Below, in pieces: positions 8,410 through 17,056 of a DNA stretch of 64,000 nt. Each line of letters begins with the position of its first letter. Position 1 is the first letter of the stretch. This stretch comes from Alphaproteobacteria bacterium HGW-Alphaproteobacteria-18 (GTDB lineage Bacteria > Pseudomonadota > Alphaproteobacteria > Caulobacterales > Hyphomonadaceae). Location of the stretch: positions 30,763 to 94,762 of the forward strand of contig PHEH01000011.1 of the NCBI GenBank assembly GCA_002841155.1, given 5' to 3'. The translations under genes were made by a program, and so were the position numbers. The notes below the pieces were generated by a model. That model saw only the letters and a program-made list of their open reading frames with translations. It had not been told where the DNA came from and ran no database searches.

Positions 8410-9297
8410 TTACCGCCCTCCGCCAGCGCCCGTCTGCGCTGAGGCCGTCTGCAGCGGTTCAAACCGCAGTGTGCGCGCCTGCAGGGTCACCTTGCCGACC
8501 TTGTCGGTGTCGGCGACGATCCGCACCGGCACATGGCTGCCATTTTCCAGCGGCGCCAGATACATGCGCAGCGGGCCGGAAATGCCGGTCAGCGTGTCAT
8601 TATTGGCCTCGCCCGCCTTGTAGCCGGCAACCTTGTCCATGGTGACATGGCATTCGATCGCCTTGCCGCTCCAGGCCGGGCTTTTCACATTCGCCGTGCC
8701 CACATTCTTCAGATGCAGATAGGTCAGCTGGCGCCCGTCGAACACGCGGATCGGCCCGCCGCACGGGTCAGCGCCCTTGGGGCGTGGCTCTAGGGCAAAG
8801 GTGATGATCGCCGTCAGCGGGTCATTTGCCAGGATCGCCTGTTCCTGGGTCGCGGCCGGGTCGCCCAGATTCCCGAATTTCGGCGTCGCGGTCATCGTGA
8901 AGCCGTCATTCTTCATCGCCAGCTCGACCCGCCGGTTCTTTTTCCCGTCGCGGTTCTGCGAAACATAGCCGGATGTTTTCAGCTCGCCCGCGCGCACATG
9001 GCCGGAGGCGGCCAGCTCCATATTGTAATTGACGAACACATCGGCGAGCCCTGTCGTGCGCACCTTGGATTTGATCGTGTAGGTGCTCGGCTTCATCTCC
9101 ACATCGAAGCTCGCCCGGCCGGTGGCGGGAATGATCAGGATCATCGCCCGCGCGTCCAGCTCATAGATCATGCGCATGGGCTCGCCCGCCTTCACCTTCG
9201 CCAGCAGGCTGCCTTTGGGGGCGGCGGGCGCGGTGTCGGCCGTCGAAAAGCCTGCCAGGGCAATTGTGGCAGCAGCAGCTAGGAGGAGGCGCTTCAT
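8410..9297 (-). CDS. exported DUF3108 domain protein
   Basis: 295 residues beginning with MKRLLLAAAATIALAGFSTA, a Sec signal peptide with cleavage near residue 20-22 (FSTADTA). The rest matches the DUF3108 pattern: MRMIYELDARAM, a beta-rich core, PLTAIITFALE, CGGPIRVFDGRQLTYLHL, and a C-terminal GPLRMYLAPLENGSHVPVRI that resembles the end of lipocalin-like beta-barrels. A periplasmic role is likely; no biochemical function is established for the family. A GAGGAGG ribosome site lies before the ATG at 9297; an upstream in-frame ATG at 9405 would bury the signal peptide and is not favoured. Confidence 0.82.
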   Translation of the reverse strand: MKRLLLAAAATIALAGFSTADTAPAAPKGSLLAKVKAGEPMRMIYELDARAMILIIPATGRASFDVEMKPSTYTIKSKVRTTGLADVFVNYNMELAASGHVRAGELKTSGYVSQNRDGKKNRRVELAMKNDGFTMTATPKFGNLGDPAATQEQAILANDPLTAIITFALEPRPKGADPCGGPIRVFDGRQLTYLHLKNVGTANVKSPAWSGKAIECHVTMDKVAGYKAGEANNDTLTGISGPLRMYLAPLENGSHVPVRIVADTDKVGKVTLQARTLRFEPLQTASAQTGAGGGR

Positions 9298-9488
9298 GAG
9301 GGGTCGTCCTTCTTGGTCGGGCGGGCCATGCGGCCTGCCTTTGGCGTCTATATAATCACCCTGTCCCAACGCCGCCTGAACGGACTTGCCCCGAACATGC
9401 CGCATTCTTCAGGCCCCGCCCACTGACATAAAGTGACAGCGCATGACATGGGAGCGCATTTCTCAGTCCTCAAGCCTGATCGCGGCGG

Positions 9489-9518
9489 TTGACAGGGCGC
9501 CCCCCCAGACTGTAGACG
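9489..9518 (+). promoter_or_regulatory. candidate promoter of rpmB
   Basis: TTGACA at 9489-9494 is a perfect -35 hexamer, followed after 18 bases by TAGACG (9513-9518), a weak -10. It lies 45 bases upstream of the rpmB ATG, a plausible distance for a ribosomal-protein gene. Based on hexamer match only. Confidence 0.35.
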
Positions 9519-9562
9519 CGCGCCTTCAGATCAAAAAACACCTCTTTTTCGGAGCGAGGCCC

Positions 9563-9847
9563 ATGTCCCGCGAATGTGAACTTACAGGCACCAAGCCGAT
9601 GGTTGGCAATATTGTCAGCCACTCCCAGATCAAGACCAAGCGCCGCTACCTGCCAAACCTTGTGCAGGTCACGCTCCGCTCGGAAGCTCTGGACCAGAAT
9701 TTCCGCATGCGCATCGCGGCCAAAGCCCTGCGCACGGTCGACAAGCTCGGCGGCCTCGACGCTTTCCTCGCCAAGGCGAAGGAAGACGGCCTGTCCGACA
9801 AGGCCCTCAAGATCAAACGCGACATCGCGAAGAAAGCCGCCGCATAA
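9563..9847 (+). CDS. rpmB: 50S ribosomal protein L28
   Basis: 94 residues beginning with [16 protein letters not shown] and continuing with [18 protein letters not shown], the conserved L28 signature; the usual bacterial length is 77-100. Part of the large ribosomal subunit. A GGAGCGAGG ribosome site stands 5 bases before the ATG. An in-frame upstream ATG at 9443 would add 40 residues with no L28 counterpart and is rejected. A strong intrinsic terminator follows at 9886. Confidence 0.98.
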   Translation: MSRECELTGTKPMVGNIVSHSQIKTKRRYLPNLVQVTLRSEALDQNFRMRIAAKALRTVDKLGGLDAFLAKAKEDGLSDKALKIKRDIAKKAAA

Positions 9848-9885
9848 GGCGCTGCCCCTTCGGCGAAATACGCTGACGAAACAAA

Positions 9886-9920
9886 ACGCCGGACCTCAGA
9901 AAGGTCCGGCGTTTTCTTTT
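9886..9920 (+). terminator. rho-independent terminator after rpmB
   Basis: Perfect 11-bp stem ACGCCGGACCT (9886-9896) / AGGTCCGGCGT (9902-9912), loop of five bases, then a T-rich run to 9920. It ends the rpmB transcript. A nearly identical hairpin occurs at 11179. Confidence 0.92.
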
Positions 9921-10020
9921 GTTTGGGGCTCAGCGTTGAAATCCGTTCCTGCTCAAATTTTTCTTAGGGTTTGGCGTCTATCTATCAGGGAAGATCATTC
10001 TTTCTTTCCGGGAGCCAAAC

Positions 10021-11157
10021 GTGAAACACCTTTTACTGGCCGCTGCGCTCCTCGGATTGGGCGCCTGTGCAAACCACCAGCCTACCAAAGAGGGCGTCAT
10101 GGGTTTGCCTGGTTTCATGAGCAAAACTCAAACCATTGAGCGCCAGCGCCCTGCGCTGCCCGTCACGCACTATATCCGCTGGGACAACAGCGACCGACTT
10201 ATGCACGGCCTCGAGCTTGATTACATCAGCGGCATGTCGCAGCGCGACTATCTCTTCGAAGAACCCAATCAGGGGCTCTTCCGGCCGATGCTTAACGGCG
10301 CCCTGCAAGCCTCCGGGCTTGAAGCAAAAACCGCAGCAGGGGCGCGCTACGCCCTTCAGATTGAGTTCCATGAGCTGAAGTCGGATGCTTTCGGGCGCCA
10401 TTTTGCCGGAATGACGAGCGCAACTTATCGGGTTGTCGACCGGCGCACCGGCCAGCCCATCTATGAGAATCTCATCCGCTCGAACTTCCTGGCTGAGTAT
10501 CCGGGTCTGAATGAGGATGACGCCAGCTTCGCTTATAATGTGTCCGCTCCTGGCGTGATTGCCTCCACGGCGGCTTTCGGCGCCTTTACCCTTTATGAGG
10601 GCGGTCTGGTCGAAGTGTGGAACAATAACCGCAAGCTTCAGAACTTCTTTGGCGGAAGCTCCGTCGATGAGCTCTCACAGGCAGAATGGAACGATGTCTA
10701 TCAAGGTTATGTCTGGACTGCCGGCGTGTCCGCCATTTCCGGTCCAGCGCTGGTTCTGCTCGGCCAGCTGAACCCGCTGAACTACGTGGCGCTTCAGACA
10801 GATCCGGCAAACTATCTGCCGCTCGGATGGTCTGATCTGGATGAAAAGCAGAAAGCAGCTGCCGCGACCCGTCATGGCAACCTCTCGACTGTGGGCGAAG
10901 GTTCACGTAACGCGCGCACCCGCGCCCAGCAGCTTAACACGCACCTGCTGGCGCAGAGCCTCACCTACTTCCTGCTTGATCTCGCCGAGTCTGAGGACGT
11001 TCGTCTCACGCAGCTCGTGTCCTGCAAAGATAGCGATCATACGGCAGAAGAGCTGGTCCGCGCCGTGCGGATGAAGACGAAAATCATCACCGATGATTGC
11101 CGTCAGTATCAGGTCAAGGACCAGCGCCGCGGCGTGCCGATCACGGCTTATCGCTGA
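10021..11157 (+). CDS. lipoprotein of unknown function
   Basis: 378 residues with GTG start and GGGA ribosome site. The N-terminus MKHLLLAAALLGLGACANHQ is a lipoprotein signal with lipobox LGAC (Cys16). No family is recognised. A moderately hydrophobic stretch lies around residues 175-200 (VIASTAAFGAFTLYEGG) and another around 235-255 (AGVSAISGPALVLLGQL), so the mature part could be partly membrane-embedded. Three cysteines cluster near the C-terminus. The gene stands alone between two terminators of nearly the same sequence (9886 and 11179). Function not assigned. Confidence 0.75.
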   Translation: MKHLLLAAALLGLGACANHQPTKEGVMGLPGFMSKTQTIERQRPALPVTHYIRWDNSDRLMHGLELDYISGMSQRDYLFEEPNQGLFRPMLNGALQASGLEAKTAAGARYALQIEFHELKSDAFGRHFAGMTSATYRVVDRRTGQPIYENLIRSNFLAEYPGLNEDDASFAYNVSAPGVIASTAAFGAFTLYEGGLVEVWNNNRKLQNFFGGSSVDELSQAEWNDVYQGYVWTAGVSAISGPALVLLGQLNPLNYVALQTDPANYLPLGWSDLDEKQKAAAATRHGNLSTVGEGSRNARTRAQQLNTHLLAQSLTYFLLDLAESEDVRLTQLVSCKDSDHTAEELVRAVRMKTKIITDDCRQYQVKDQRRGVPITAYR

Positions 11158-11178
11158 TCTTTATTGGTCGCAAAATTC

Positions 11179-11210
11179 ACGCCGGGCCTCTTCGCAGGTC
11201 CGGCGTTTTT
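11179..11210 (+). terminator. rho-independent terminator after the 10.0-kb lipoprotein gene
   Basis: Stem ACGCCGGGCCT (11179-11189) / AGGTCCGGCGT (11196-11206) with one G-T pair, six-base loop, then TTTTT. The right arm is identical to that of the terminator at 9886. Confidence 0.88.
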
Positions 11211-11211
11211 G

Positions 11212-11287
11212 TGTCCTGAAGTGTCCCGGATTGTCCCAAACTGTCCGGGTTTGTCCGGAAATGTCCGGCATTTGGCGCGCTATGTCC
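11212..11287. repeat. phased TGTCC array, 10-bp period
   Basis: TGTCC occurs at 11212, 11222, 11232, 11242, 11252 and 11262, a perfect 10-bp spacing, and once more at 11283 (21 bp, two turns further). The other five bases of each unit vary. One copy per helical turn places every TGTCC on the same DNA face. It lies between a terminator and the amidohydrolase gene. Either a decayed short tandem repeat or a cooperative protein-binding array; sequence alone cannot decide. Confidence 0.8.
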
Positions 11288-11359
11288 CTGATTTGACGCG
11301 CCGTGACGCGGTTTGCCCCGGTCAGGGGGCTGGCGCGTTTTTCGGAACGGGTTCATGAA

Positions 11360-11388
11360 TTCAGGGCCGTTTCAGGGCCGTTTCAGGG
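11360..11388 (+). repeat. 11-bp tandem repeat before the amidohydrolase start
   Basis: TTCAGGGCCGT is present twice head to tail (11360-11370, 11371-11381) with a partial third copy (TTCAGGG, 11382-11388), directly before the GAAGGGG ribosome site of the next gene. Probably slippage-prone leader DNA. Confidence 0.75.
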
Positions 11389-11399
11389 AAGGGGAACCC

Positions 11400-13055
11400 A
11401 TGCGCTTCATCGCCCTCGCCGCGCTTGCCGCCGTCACGCTCGCCGCCTGCGCAGACCCCGCGTCCGTCCCGGCAGCCCCCGAAGGCAAGATCCGCATCTT
11501 CACGGGCGGCACGATCTATACCGGCCTGGAAGACCCCGCCACGGTGGACGCCATTATCGTCGGCCCCGATGGCCGCATCCTCGGCACAGCCCCGCCGCTT
11601 TCCAAAGACTGGAGCGAGGAAGAGGTTGAAACCATTGATCTTTCCGGCGCCGTCCTGTTCCCCGGCTTCACCGATGCCCATGCCCATCTGCGCGGAATTG
11701 GCGAACGCGAGCTGACCCTCAGCCTGGAAGGCACCGCCTCCATCGACGAACTCATCACCCGCGTCGAAGCCGAACTGACAGAAAAAGCCCCCGGCGAATA
11801 TCTCTCCGGCCGGGGCTGGATCGAGACCGGCTGGCCCGAAGGGCGCATGCCCTCGGCGGCCGATCTCGATCCGGTCAGCCCCAATAATCCTGTGATCCTG
11901 CGCCGCTCCGATGGCCATGCCCTCGTCGCCAACACCGCCGCGCTGAAAGCCGCCGGCGTCTATGAACTTGCCGCCGATCCGCCGGGCGGCCATGTCGAGC
12001 GCGGGCCAGACGGCCTCGCCACCGGCATCGTCATCGACGCGGCCATGGCCCCCTTCGGCCAGCTGATCGCCGAGCCCTCCGAAGCCGACATCCTCAAAGC
12101 CTATCAGACCGGCGCGGAAACCTATGTCCGCCGCGGCTGGACCGGCGTGCATAATATGAGCGCCAATCCCGAGCATGCCGCGCTGATGAAGCGGCTGGAT
12201 GAGGATAACCGCCTCCCGCTGCGCATCTATAACGCTTTTGACGCGGCCGGCATGGACCTCGCCCAGAGGCGTGATCATGAAACCGATACGATCACCAACC
12301 GCGCGGTAAAGCTTTATATGGACGGCGCCCTCGGCAGCCGGGGCGCCCTGCTGATCGCGCCCTATGCCGACCGCCCGGAAACGCGTGGGCTGGAACTCCT
12401 CTCGCCCGAGGCGCTGAGCGACCTGATGGCGACCGCGCGCGAAAAGGGCGTCCAGCTTACCATCCACGCCATCGGCGATCTCGCCAACCGCCGGATAATC
12501 GAAACATATCAGGCCCTTGGCCTTGACGGGGATCTGCGCTGGCGGATCGAACATGCCCAGATGCTGCATCCTGATGACATCGACCGCCTCGCCACCAGCG
12601 GCCTCATCGCCTCCATGCAGCCTAGCCACGCCATCGGCGACCTGCATTTTGCCCCCGCGCGCGTCGGCATGGACCGGCTGCGCGGGGCCTATGCCTGGGC
12701 GAGCCTGTTGAAAGCCGGCGCCGTGATCGCCGGGGGCTCGGACGCGCCGGTGGAGGTGGGATCGCCCACCATTGAGTTCTATGCGGCGGTTGCCCGGAAA
12801 GACCTCGCCGGCTTTTCCGGCGAAGGCTGGCACCCCGAAGAAGCGCTCACGCGTCAACAGGCGCTGACACTTTTCACCACCGCGCCCGCCTATGCCAGCT
12901 TCCAGGAAAACGATCTTGGCACCATCGAAGCGGGCAAAATCGCCGATTTCACGGTGTTTGACCGCGATCTCATGACCATTCCGGAAGCCGAGATCCTGGA
13001 AGCCAGGCCTGTGATGACGGTCGTGGCCGGCGAAATCGTGTTCGACGGCCGCTAA
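11400..13055 (+). CDS. YtcJ-like amidohydrolase lipoprotein
   Basis: 551 residues. MRFIALAALAAVTLAACADP is a lipoprotein signal with lipobox LAAC (Cys17), so the enzyme is membrane-anchored outside the cytoplasm. The metal-dependent hydrolase barrel carries FTDAHAHLRGIGE (HxH, about residues 98-110), RGWIETGW, GALGSRGA, HAIGD and RIEHAQ, and a C-terminal GTIEAGKIADFTVFDRD segment, all landmarks of the YtcJ-like amidohydrolase_3 family. Substrates of these enzymes are mostly unknown amides or imides. Start chosen at 11400 because of the GAAGGGG ribosome site and the signal peptide. Confidence 0.88.
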   Translation: MRFIALAALAAVTLAACADPASVPAAPEGKIRIFTGGTIYTGLEDPATVDAIIVGPDGRILGTAPPLSKDWSEEEVETIDLSGAVLFPGFTDAHAHLRGIGERELTLSLEGTASIDELITRVEAELTEKAPGEYLSGRGWIETGWPEGRMPSAADLDPVSPNNPVILRRSDGHALVANTAALKAAGVYELAADPPGGHVERGPDGLATGIVIDAAMAPFGQLIAEPSEADILKAYQTGAETYVRRGWTGVHNMSANPEHAALMKRLDEDNRLPLRIYNAFDAAGMDLAQRRDHETDTITNRAVKLYMDGALGSRGALLIAPYADRPETRGLELLSPEALSDLMATAREKGVQLTIHAIGDLANRRIIETYQALGLDGDLRWRIEHAQMLHPDDIDRLATSGLIASMQPSHAIGDLHFAPARVGMDRLRGAYAWASLLKAGAVIAGGSDAPVEVGSPTIEFYAAVARKDLAGFSGEGWHPEEALTRQQALTLFTTAPAYASFQENDLGTIEAGKIADFTVFDRDLMTIPEAEILEARPVMTVVAGEIVFDGR

Positions 13056-13173
13056 GCCCGCGCCGCCCTCTCCGCATTGTGACAGGTGCCGGGCTGGACC
13101 TTCCCGCCCGGCCCCATACCTTTGGCTCATGCCCCGCGCGGGCGCTTTCGCGCGTCCGGAAGAAAGGTCTCCC

Positions 13174-13791
13174 ATGCGTACCCTCCTCCTTGCGGCCGCT
13201 GCCGCCTGCCTCGCCGCCTGCAGCAACGCCGCCCTGCCGCAATCTGCCAGCGCCGAGCCCGCCGCCCGCGTCGCGCCCGCGTCCCACGAAGCCGTCGCGG
13301 TCTTCGCGGGGGGCTGTTTCTGGTGCATCGAGGCCGAGCTTGAGGCCGTCCCCGGCGTGCGCGCGGTCGTCTCTGGCTATACCGGCGGCACCACGCCGGA
13401 CCCGACCTACAAGCGCATGGGCGATCACGCCGAAGCCGTCGAAGTGATCTATGATCCGGCCGAAGTCACCTATGAACAGCTGCTGGAAGTCTTCTGGTCG
13501 AATATCGACCCGACCGATGAAGGCGGCCAGTTCTACGACCGGGGCAGCCAGTACCGCACCGCCATCTATGTTCTGGACGAGGCCCAGGCCGCCGCCGCCC
13601 GCGCCTCGCTGGAAGCCAACGCCAGACGCCTCAGCCAGCCCATAGCCACCGCCGTCCTGCCCGCAGGCGCCTTCTACCCGGCGGAGGACTACCATCAGGA
13701 CTATTACCTGAAGGAGCCCGAGCGCTACCAGGCCTACAAAAAGGGCAGCCGCCGCGAAGAGACCCTTCGGGATGTCTGGCAAACCCAATAG
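13174..13791 (+). CDS. msrA: peptide methionine sulfoxide reductase MsrA, lipoprotein form
   Basis: Reduces methionine-S-sulfoxide in proteins. 205 residues. The catalytic motif GGCFWC places the nucleophilic Cys at 48 and a second Cys at 51; VVSGYTGGTTPDPTYKRMGDHAEAVEV, YEQLLEVFW and EDYHQDY are standard MsrA. The N-terminus MRTLLLAAAAACLAACSNA is a lipoprotein signal (lipobox LAAC, Cys16), so this copy should repair periplasmic proteins. AGAAAGG lies 7 bases before the ATG. A second, cytoplasmic-looking MsrA is at 32592. Confidence 0.93.
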   Translation: MRTLLLAAAAACLAACSNAALPQSASAEPAARVAPASHEAVAVFAGGCFWCIEAELEAVPGVRAVVSGYTGGTTPDPTYKRMGDHAEAVEVIYDPAEVTYEQLLEVFWSNIDPTDEGGQFYDRGSQYRTAIYVLDEAQAAAARASLEANARRLSQPIATAVLPAGAFYPAEDYHQDYYLKEPERYQAYKKGSRREETLRDVWQTQ

Positions 13792-13908
13792 GGCAGGGCC
13801 GGCCCCCGCCGCCTGCACACTTTACGTTGCGTCGCACTAGGCGCGCGGCCATCCCGTGCTAGAACCCAGAGTCTCAATCAAATCCTCCCGCTGGCGAGCT
13901 CTGATCCC

Positions 13909-14892
13909 ATGACCGTTATGTCCGACACCAATGCCCTGGAAGGCATGAAGCCGACCGAAAAAGTGAACGTGAAAAAGGTGTTCGGCCTCGACACCCCGAT
14001 GGTCGTCCACGGCTTCAAGACGCGCACCGAATACGTGCCCGAGATCGACCCGGCCTACCGGTTTGATCCGCAGACCACGCTCGCCATTCTCGCCGGCTTT
14101 GAGCACAACCGCCGCGTCATGGTGCAGGGCTATCACGGCACGGGCAAATCGACCCATATCGAGCAGGTCGCCGCCCGCCTCAACTGGCCGATGATCCGGG
14201 TCAACCTCGACAGCCATGTCAGCCGGATCGACATGGTCGGCAAGGACGCCATCGTCCTGAAAGAGGGCGTCCAGGTCACCGAATTCCGCGAAGGCATCCT
14301 CCCCTGGGCGCTGCAACGCCCCGTCGCCATCGTGTTCGACGAATATGACGCCGGCCGCCCGGATGTGATGTTCGTCATCCAGCGCGTCCTCGAAGCCAGC
14401 GGCAAGCTCACCCTGCTCGACCAGAACCGCGTGATCGCGCCCAACCCGTATTTCCGCCTCTTCGCGACGACCAACACGGTCGGCCTCGGCGACACGACCG
14501 GCCTCTATCACGGCACCCAGCAGCTCAACCAGGGCCAGATGGACCGTTGGTCGATCGTCACCACGCTGAACTATCTCACCCATGACGCCGAGGTCGAAAT
14601 CATCAAATCGAAGGCCACCGGCGTCGATGAGCCCACCATCGCCAAGATGGTCACCATGGCAGATCTCACCCGCAACGCCTTCATGTCGGGCGACCTCTCG
14701 ACCGTCATGAGCCCCAGAACAGTCATCACCTGGGCCGAAAACTTCGCCATCTTCGGCGATCTCGGCCATGCCTTCCGCATGACCTTCCTCAACAAGTGCG
14801 ACGAGCTTGAGCGTCCGCTGGTGGCAGAAATGTATCAGCGCTGCTTCGGGGTGGAACTCCCCGAAAGCCCGCTGATGGTGAAGGTCGCATAA
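13909..14892 (+). CDS. cobS: cobaltochelatase-type AAA+ subunit CobS
   Basis: MoxR-clade AAA+ ATPase, 327 residues. Walker [10 protein letters not shown] at about residues 72-80, Walker [10 protein letters not shown] at about 142-150, and sensor region FRLFATTNT at about 184-192. In aerobic cobalamin synthesis CobS forms a hexamer that acts with CobT to drive cobalt insertion by CobN. The paired cobT lies 30 bases downstream. Nothing else of the cob pathway is in the window except an adenosyltransferase at 52.9 kb, so the role could be chelation or a different MoxR/VWA-type task. ATGs at 13909 and 13918 are both possible. Confidence 0.93.
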   Translation: MTVMSDTNALEGMKPTEKVNVKKVFGLDTPMVVHGFKTRTEYVPEIDPAYRFDPQTTLAILAGFEHNRRVMVQGYHGTGKSTHIEQVAARLNWPMIRVNLDSHVSRIDMVGKDAIVLKEGVQVTEFREGILPWALQRPVAIVFDEYDAGRPDVMFVIQRVLEASGKLTLLDQNRVIAPNPYFRLFATTNTVGLGDTTGLYHGTQQLNQGQMDRWSIVTTLNYLTHDAEVEIIKSKATGVDEPTIAKMVTMADLTRNAFMSGDLSTVMSPRTVITWAENFAIFGDLGHAFRMTFLNKCDELERPLVAEMYQRCFGVELPESPLMVKVA

Positions 14893-14922
14893 GGAAGGCA
14901 CGCGTCCCGCAAGGGTGACCTC

Positions 14923-16917
14923 ATGGCAAAGGACACAAGCCCCCAGGAGCTGTTTAAAGCAGCGCTCGCCGCCACCACCAAGGCGATGAGCGCGGAGCGT
15001 GACATCGAGGTCGGGTTCGGCCCGGATGTCGGCGATCAGGGCACGCGCCTCGTGCTGCGCACCCCGCCGGTCGAGCTGGCCCCGGAGCTTGCCGCCCGCA
15101 TCCGCGGCGAAGCCGACGCGCTCGCCCTGCGCCGCGCCCATCATGACGCCGTCGCGCATCTGGCAAACCGTCCGCAGGGGGATCTTCCCCGCCGCGTCTA
15201 TGAAGCGGCCGAAACCGCGCGCATCGAAAGCCTTGGCGCCAATGCGATGGCGGGCACGGCCGGAAACCTCGAAGCCGTGCTCGATTTCCGCTGCCGCGCC
15301 ACCAATTTCGGTATGGGGTCGGAAGACCCTGACGCCGTGCTCGCCCCCGCGCTCGAATTCCTGCTGCGCGAAAAACTGACCGGTCGCCCGCTGCCCGAAA
15401 GCGCCAGGCGCGTCGCCGATGTCTGGCGCGAAAAGGTCGAGATCCATGCCGACGCGCTCGACGCCCTCACCGGCCAGCTCCACGACCAGGCCGAATTTGC
15501 CCGCACCATCCGCTCGATCATCCGGGATCTGACAGCTTCGGACCTTCCCGGCGATGAAGCCGAGTCCGAAGAAGATGCGCCCTCTGAGGAACAGGACGAG
15601 CAGCAGAATCAGTCGGGCGATGACGACACCCAGTCTGACGAACAGATGGGCGCCTCAGCCGAAGAACTGGAAGCGGGCGAAACAGAGGATCTTGAAGGCG
15701 AAGAGGCCAATGTCTCGGTCGATCAGGACGCGGACCTTGACGCGGACGATACGCCTGATGAAACCGAAGACGGCACCAAGCCGCTGCGCCCGAACTTCCA
15801 GGACGGCGACGACCGCGACCGCTTCAATTACAAGGTCTACAGCCGCGCGCATGACGAGATCGCCAACGCCGCAGACCTCTGCGACGCCGAAGAGCTGACG
15901 CGCCTGCGTGCCTATCTCGACCACCAGCTCCAGGGCCTGCAAGGCGCGGTCTCCAAGCTCGCCAACAAGCTGCAACGCCGCCTGATGGCCCAGCAGAACC
16001 GCACCTGGTCGTTCGATCTGGAAGAGGGCGTGCTCGACACCGCCCGCCTCACGCGCGTCATCACAGACCCGACCGCCCCGCTCTCCTTCAAGCAGGAAGA
16101 CGACACCAAATTCCGCGATACGGTCGTCACGCTGCTGCTCGACAATTCCGGCTCCATGCGCGGGCGCCCCATCATGGTGGCCGCTCTGTGTGCGGACATT
16201 CTCGCCCGCACGCTGGAGCGCTGCGCGGTGAAAACCGAAATCCTCGGCTTCACCACCAAGGCCTGGAAGGGCGGCATGGCGCGCGAAGATTGGGTGAAGG
16301 CCGGCAAGCCTCAGGCGCCCGGCCGCCTGAATGACATCCGCCACATTCTCTACAAGCAGGCCGACGCGCCTTATCGCCGCGCGCGCCGCAATCTCGGCCT
16401 GATGATGCGCGAAGGTCTGCTCAAGGAGAATATCGACGGCGAAGCGCTTCTCTGGGCGCATGACCGCCTGCTGGCGCGCCCGGAGCAGCGCAAGATCCTG
16501 ATGGTGATCTCAGACGGCGCCCCGGTCGACGATTCCACGCTGAATGTGAACGTCGGCAATTATCTCGAACGCCATCTGCGCCAGGTGATCGACGAGATCG
16601 AAAACCGCTCGCCGGTGGAGCTTATCGCCATCGGCATCGGCCATGATGTGACGCGCTATTACAAGCGCGCCGTGACGATTGTGGACGCCGAACAGCTCGG
16701 CGGCGCGATGACCGAGCAGCTCGCCTCCCTCTTCGACGAAAACGAACCCAACCCCCGCGCCATGTCCATCCCTCCGCTCACGGACCGCACCGTCCGCGGC
16801 AGCTCCGCCATCACCGGCGCTACCGCCGGCCCCCCCAGCTATGGCCGCAAAGTCGGCACGGGCAGGGATGTGAAGACGACAACGCCGCAGGCAGTGAAAT
16901 CGCCGGGGAAGAAGTAA
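14923..16917 (+). CDS. cobT: cobaltochelatase-type VWA subunit CobT
   Basis: 664 residues. An N-terminal helical domain is followed by a strongly acidic low-complexity linker (about residues 210-290, rich in Glu, Asp and Gln) and a C-terminal von Willebrand A domain with the MIDAS motif DNSGSM at about residues 406-411. This is the standard build of CobT, which binds the CobS hexamer and bridges to CobN. AAGGGTGA precedes the ATG. The C-terminal tail of about 45 residues is low in complexity. Same operon as cobS. Confidence 0.93.
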   Translation: MAKDTSPQELFKAALAATTKAMSAERDIEVGFGPDVGDQGTRLVLRTPPVELAPELAARIRGEADALALRRAHHDAVAHLANRPQGDLPRRVYEAAETARIESLGANAMAGTAGNLEAVLDFRCRATNFGMGSEDPDAVLAPALEFLLREKLTGRPLPESARRVADVWREKVEIHADALDALTGQLHDQAEFARTIRSIIRDLTASDLPGDEAESEEDAPSEEQDEQQNQSGDDDTQSDEQMGASAEELEAGETEDLEGEEANVSVDQDADLDADDTPDETEDGTKPLRPNFQDGDDRDRFNYKVYSRAHDEIANAADLCDAEELTRLRAYLDHQLQGLQGAVSKLANKLQRRLMAQQNRTWSFDLEEGVLDTARLTRVITDPTAPLSFKQEDDTKFRDTVVTLLLDNSGSMRGRPIMVAALCADILARTLERCAVKTEILGFTTKAWKGGMAREDWVKAGKPQAPGRLNDIRHILYKQADAPYRRARRNLGLMMREGLLKENIDGEALLWAHDRLLARPEQRKILMVISDGAPVDDSTLNVNVGNYLERHLRQVIDEIENRSPVELIAIGIGHDVTRYYKRAVTIVDAEQLGGAMTEQLASLFDENEPNPRAMSIPPLTDRTVRGSSAITGATAGPPSYGRKVGTGRDVKTTTPQAVKSPGKK

Positions 16918-17013
16918 TTTTGCGGTTTCCAATTTTCTTACGAAGAAATCTGATCGATTCTTAGACGGTTGAATATTGTTGCAACCTAGAATCAATTTAT
17001 GACGTTCTCGGGG

Positions 17014-17035
17014 ACCGGCGGAAATTCCCGCCGGT
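17014..17035. other. 8-bp hairpin upstream of the DUF2971 gene
   Basis: ACCGGCGG (17014-17021) and CCGCCGGT (17028-17035) form a perfect stem with a six-base loop in the AT-rich 139-base gap after cobT. There is no T-run on the plus side, so it is not an obvious terminator; it may lie in the leader of the next gene. Confidence 0.55.
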
Positions 17036-17056
17036 TGTGATGCAAGGACGTATTTC

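Noticed and set aside
11211..11289. CRISPR array
   Set aside because: Units are 10 bp with only five constant bases and no spacers of regular size; no cas genes.
11361..13328. 655-codon minus-strand frame opposite the amidohydrolase
   Set aside because: Shadow of high-GC codon bias; no ribosome site or domain.
13792..13908. Cobalamin riboswitch before cobS
   Set aside because: The 117-base gap lacks the conserved B12-box and folding pattern.
13837..15483. 548-codon minus-strand frame opposite cobS
   Set aside because: Shadow; cobS and cobT are well supported.
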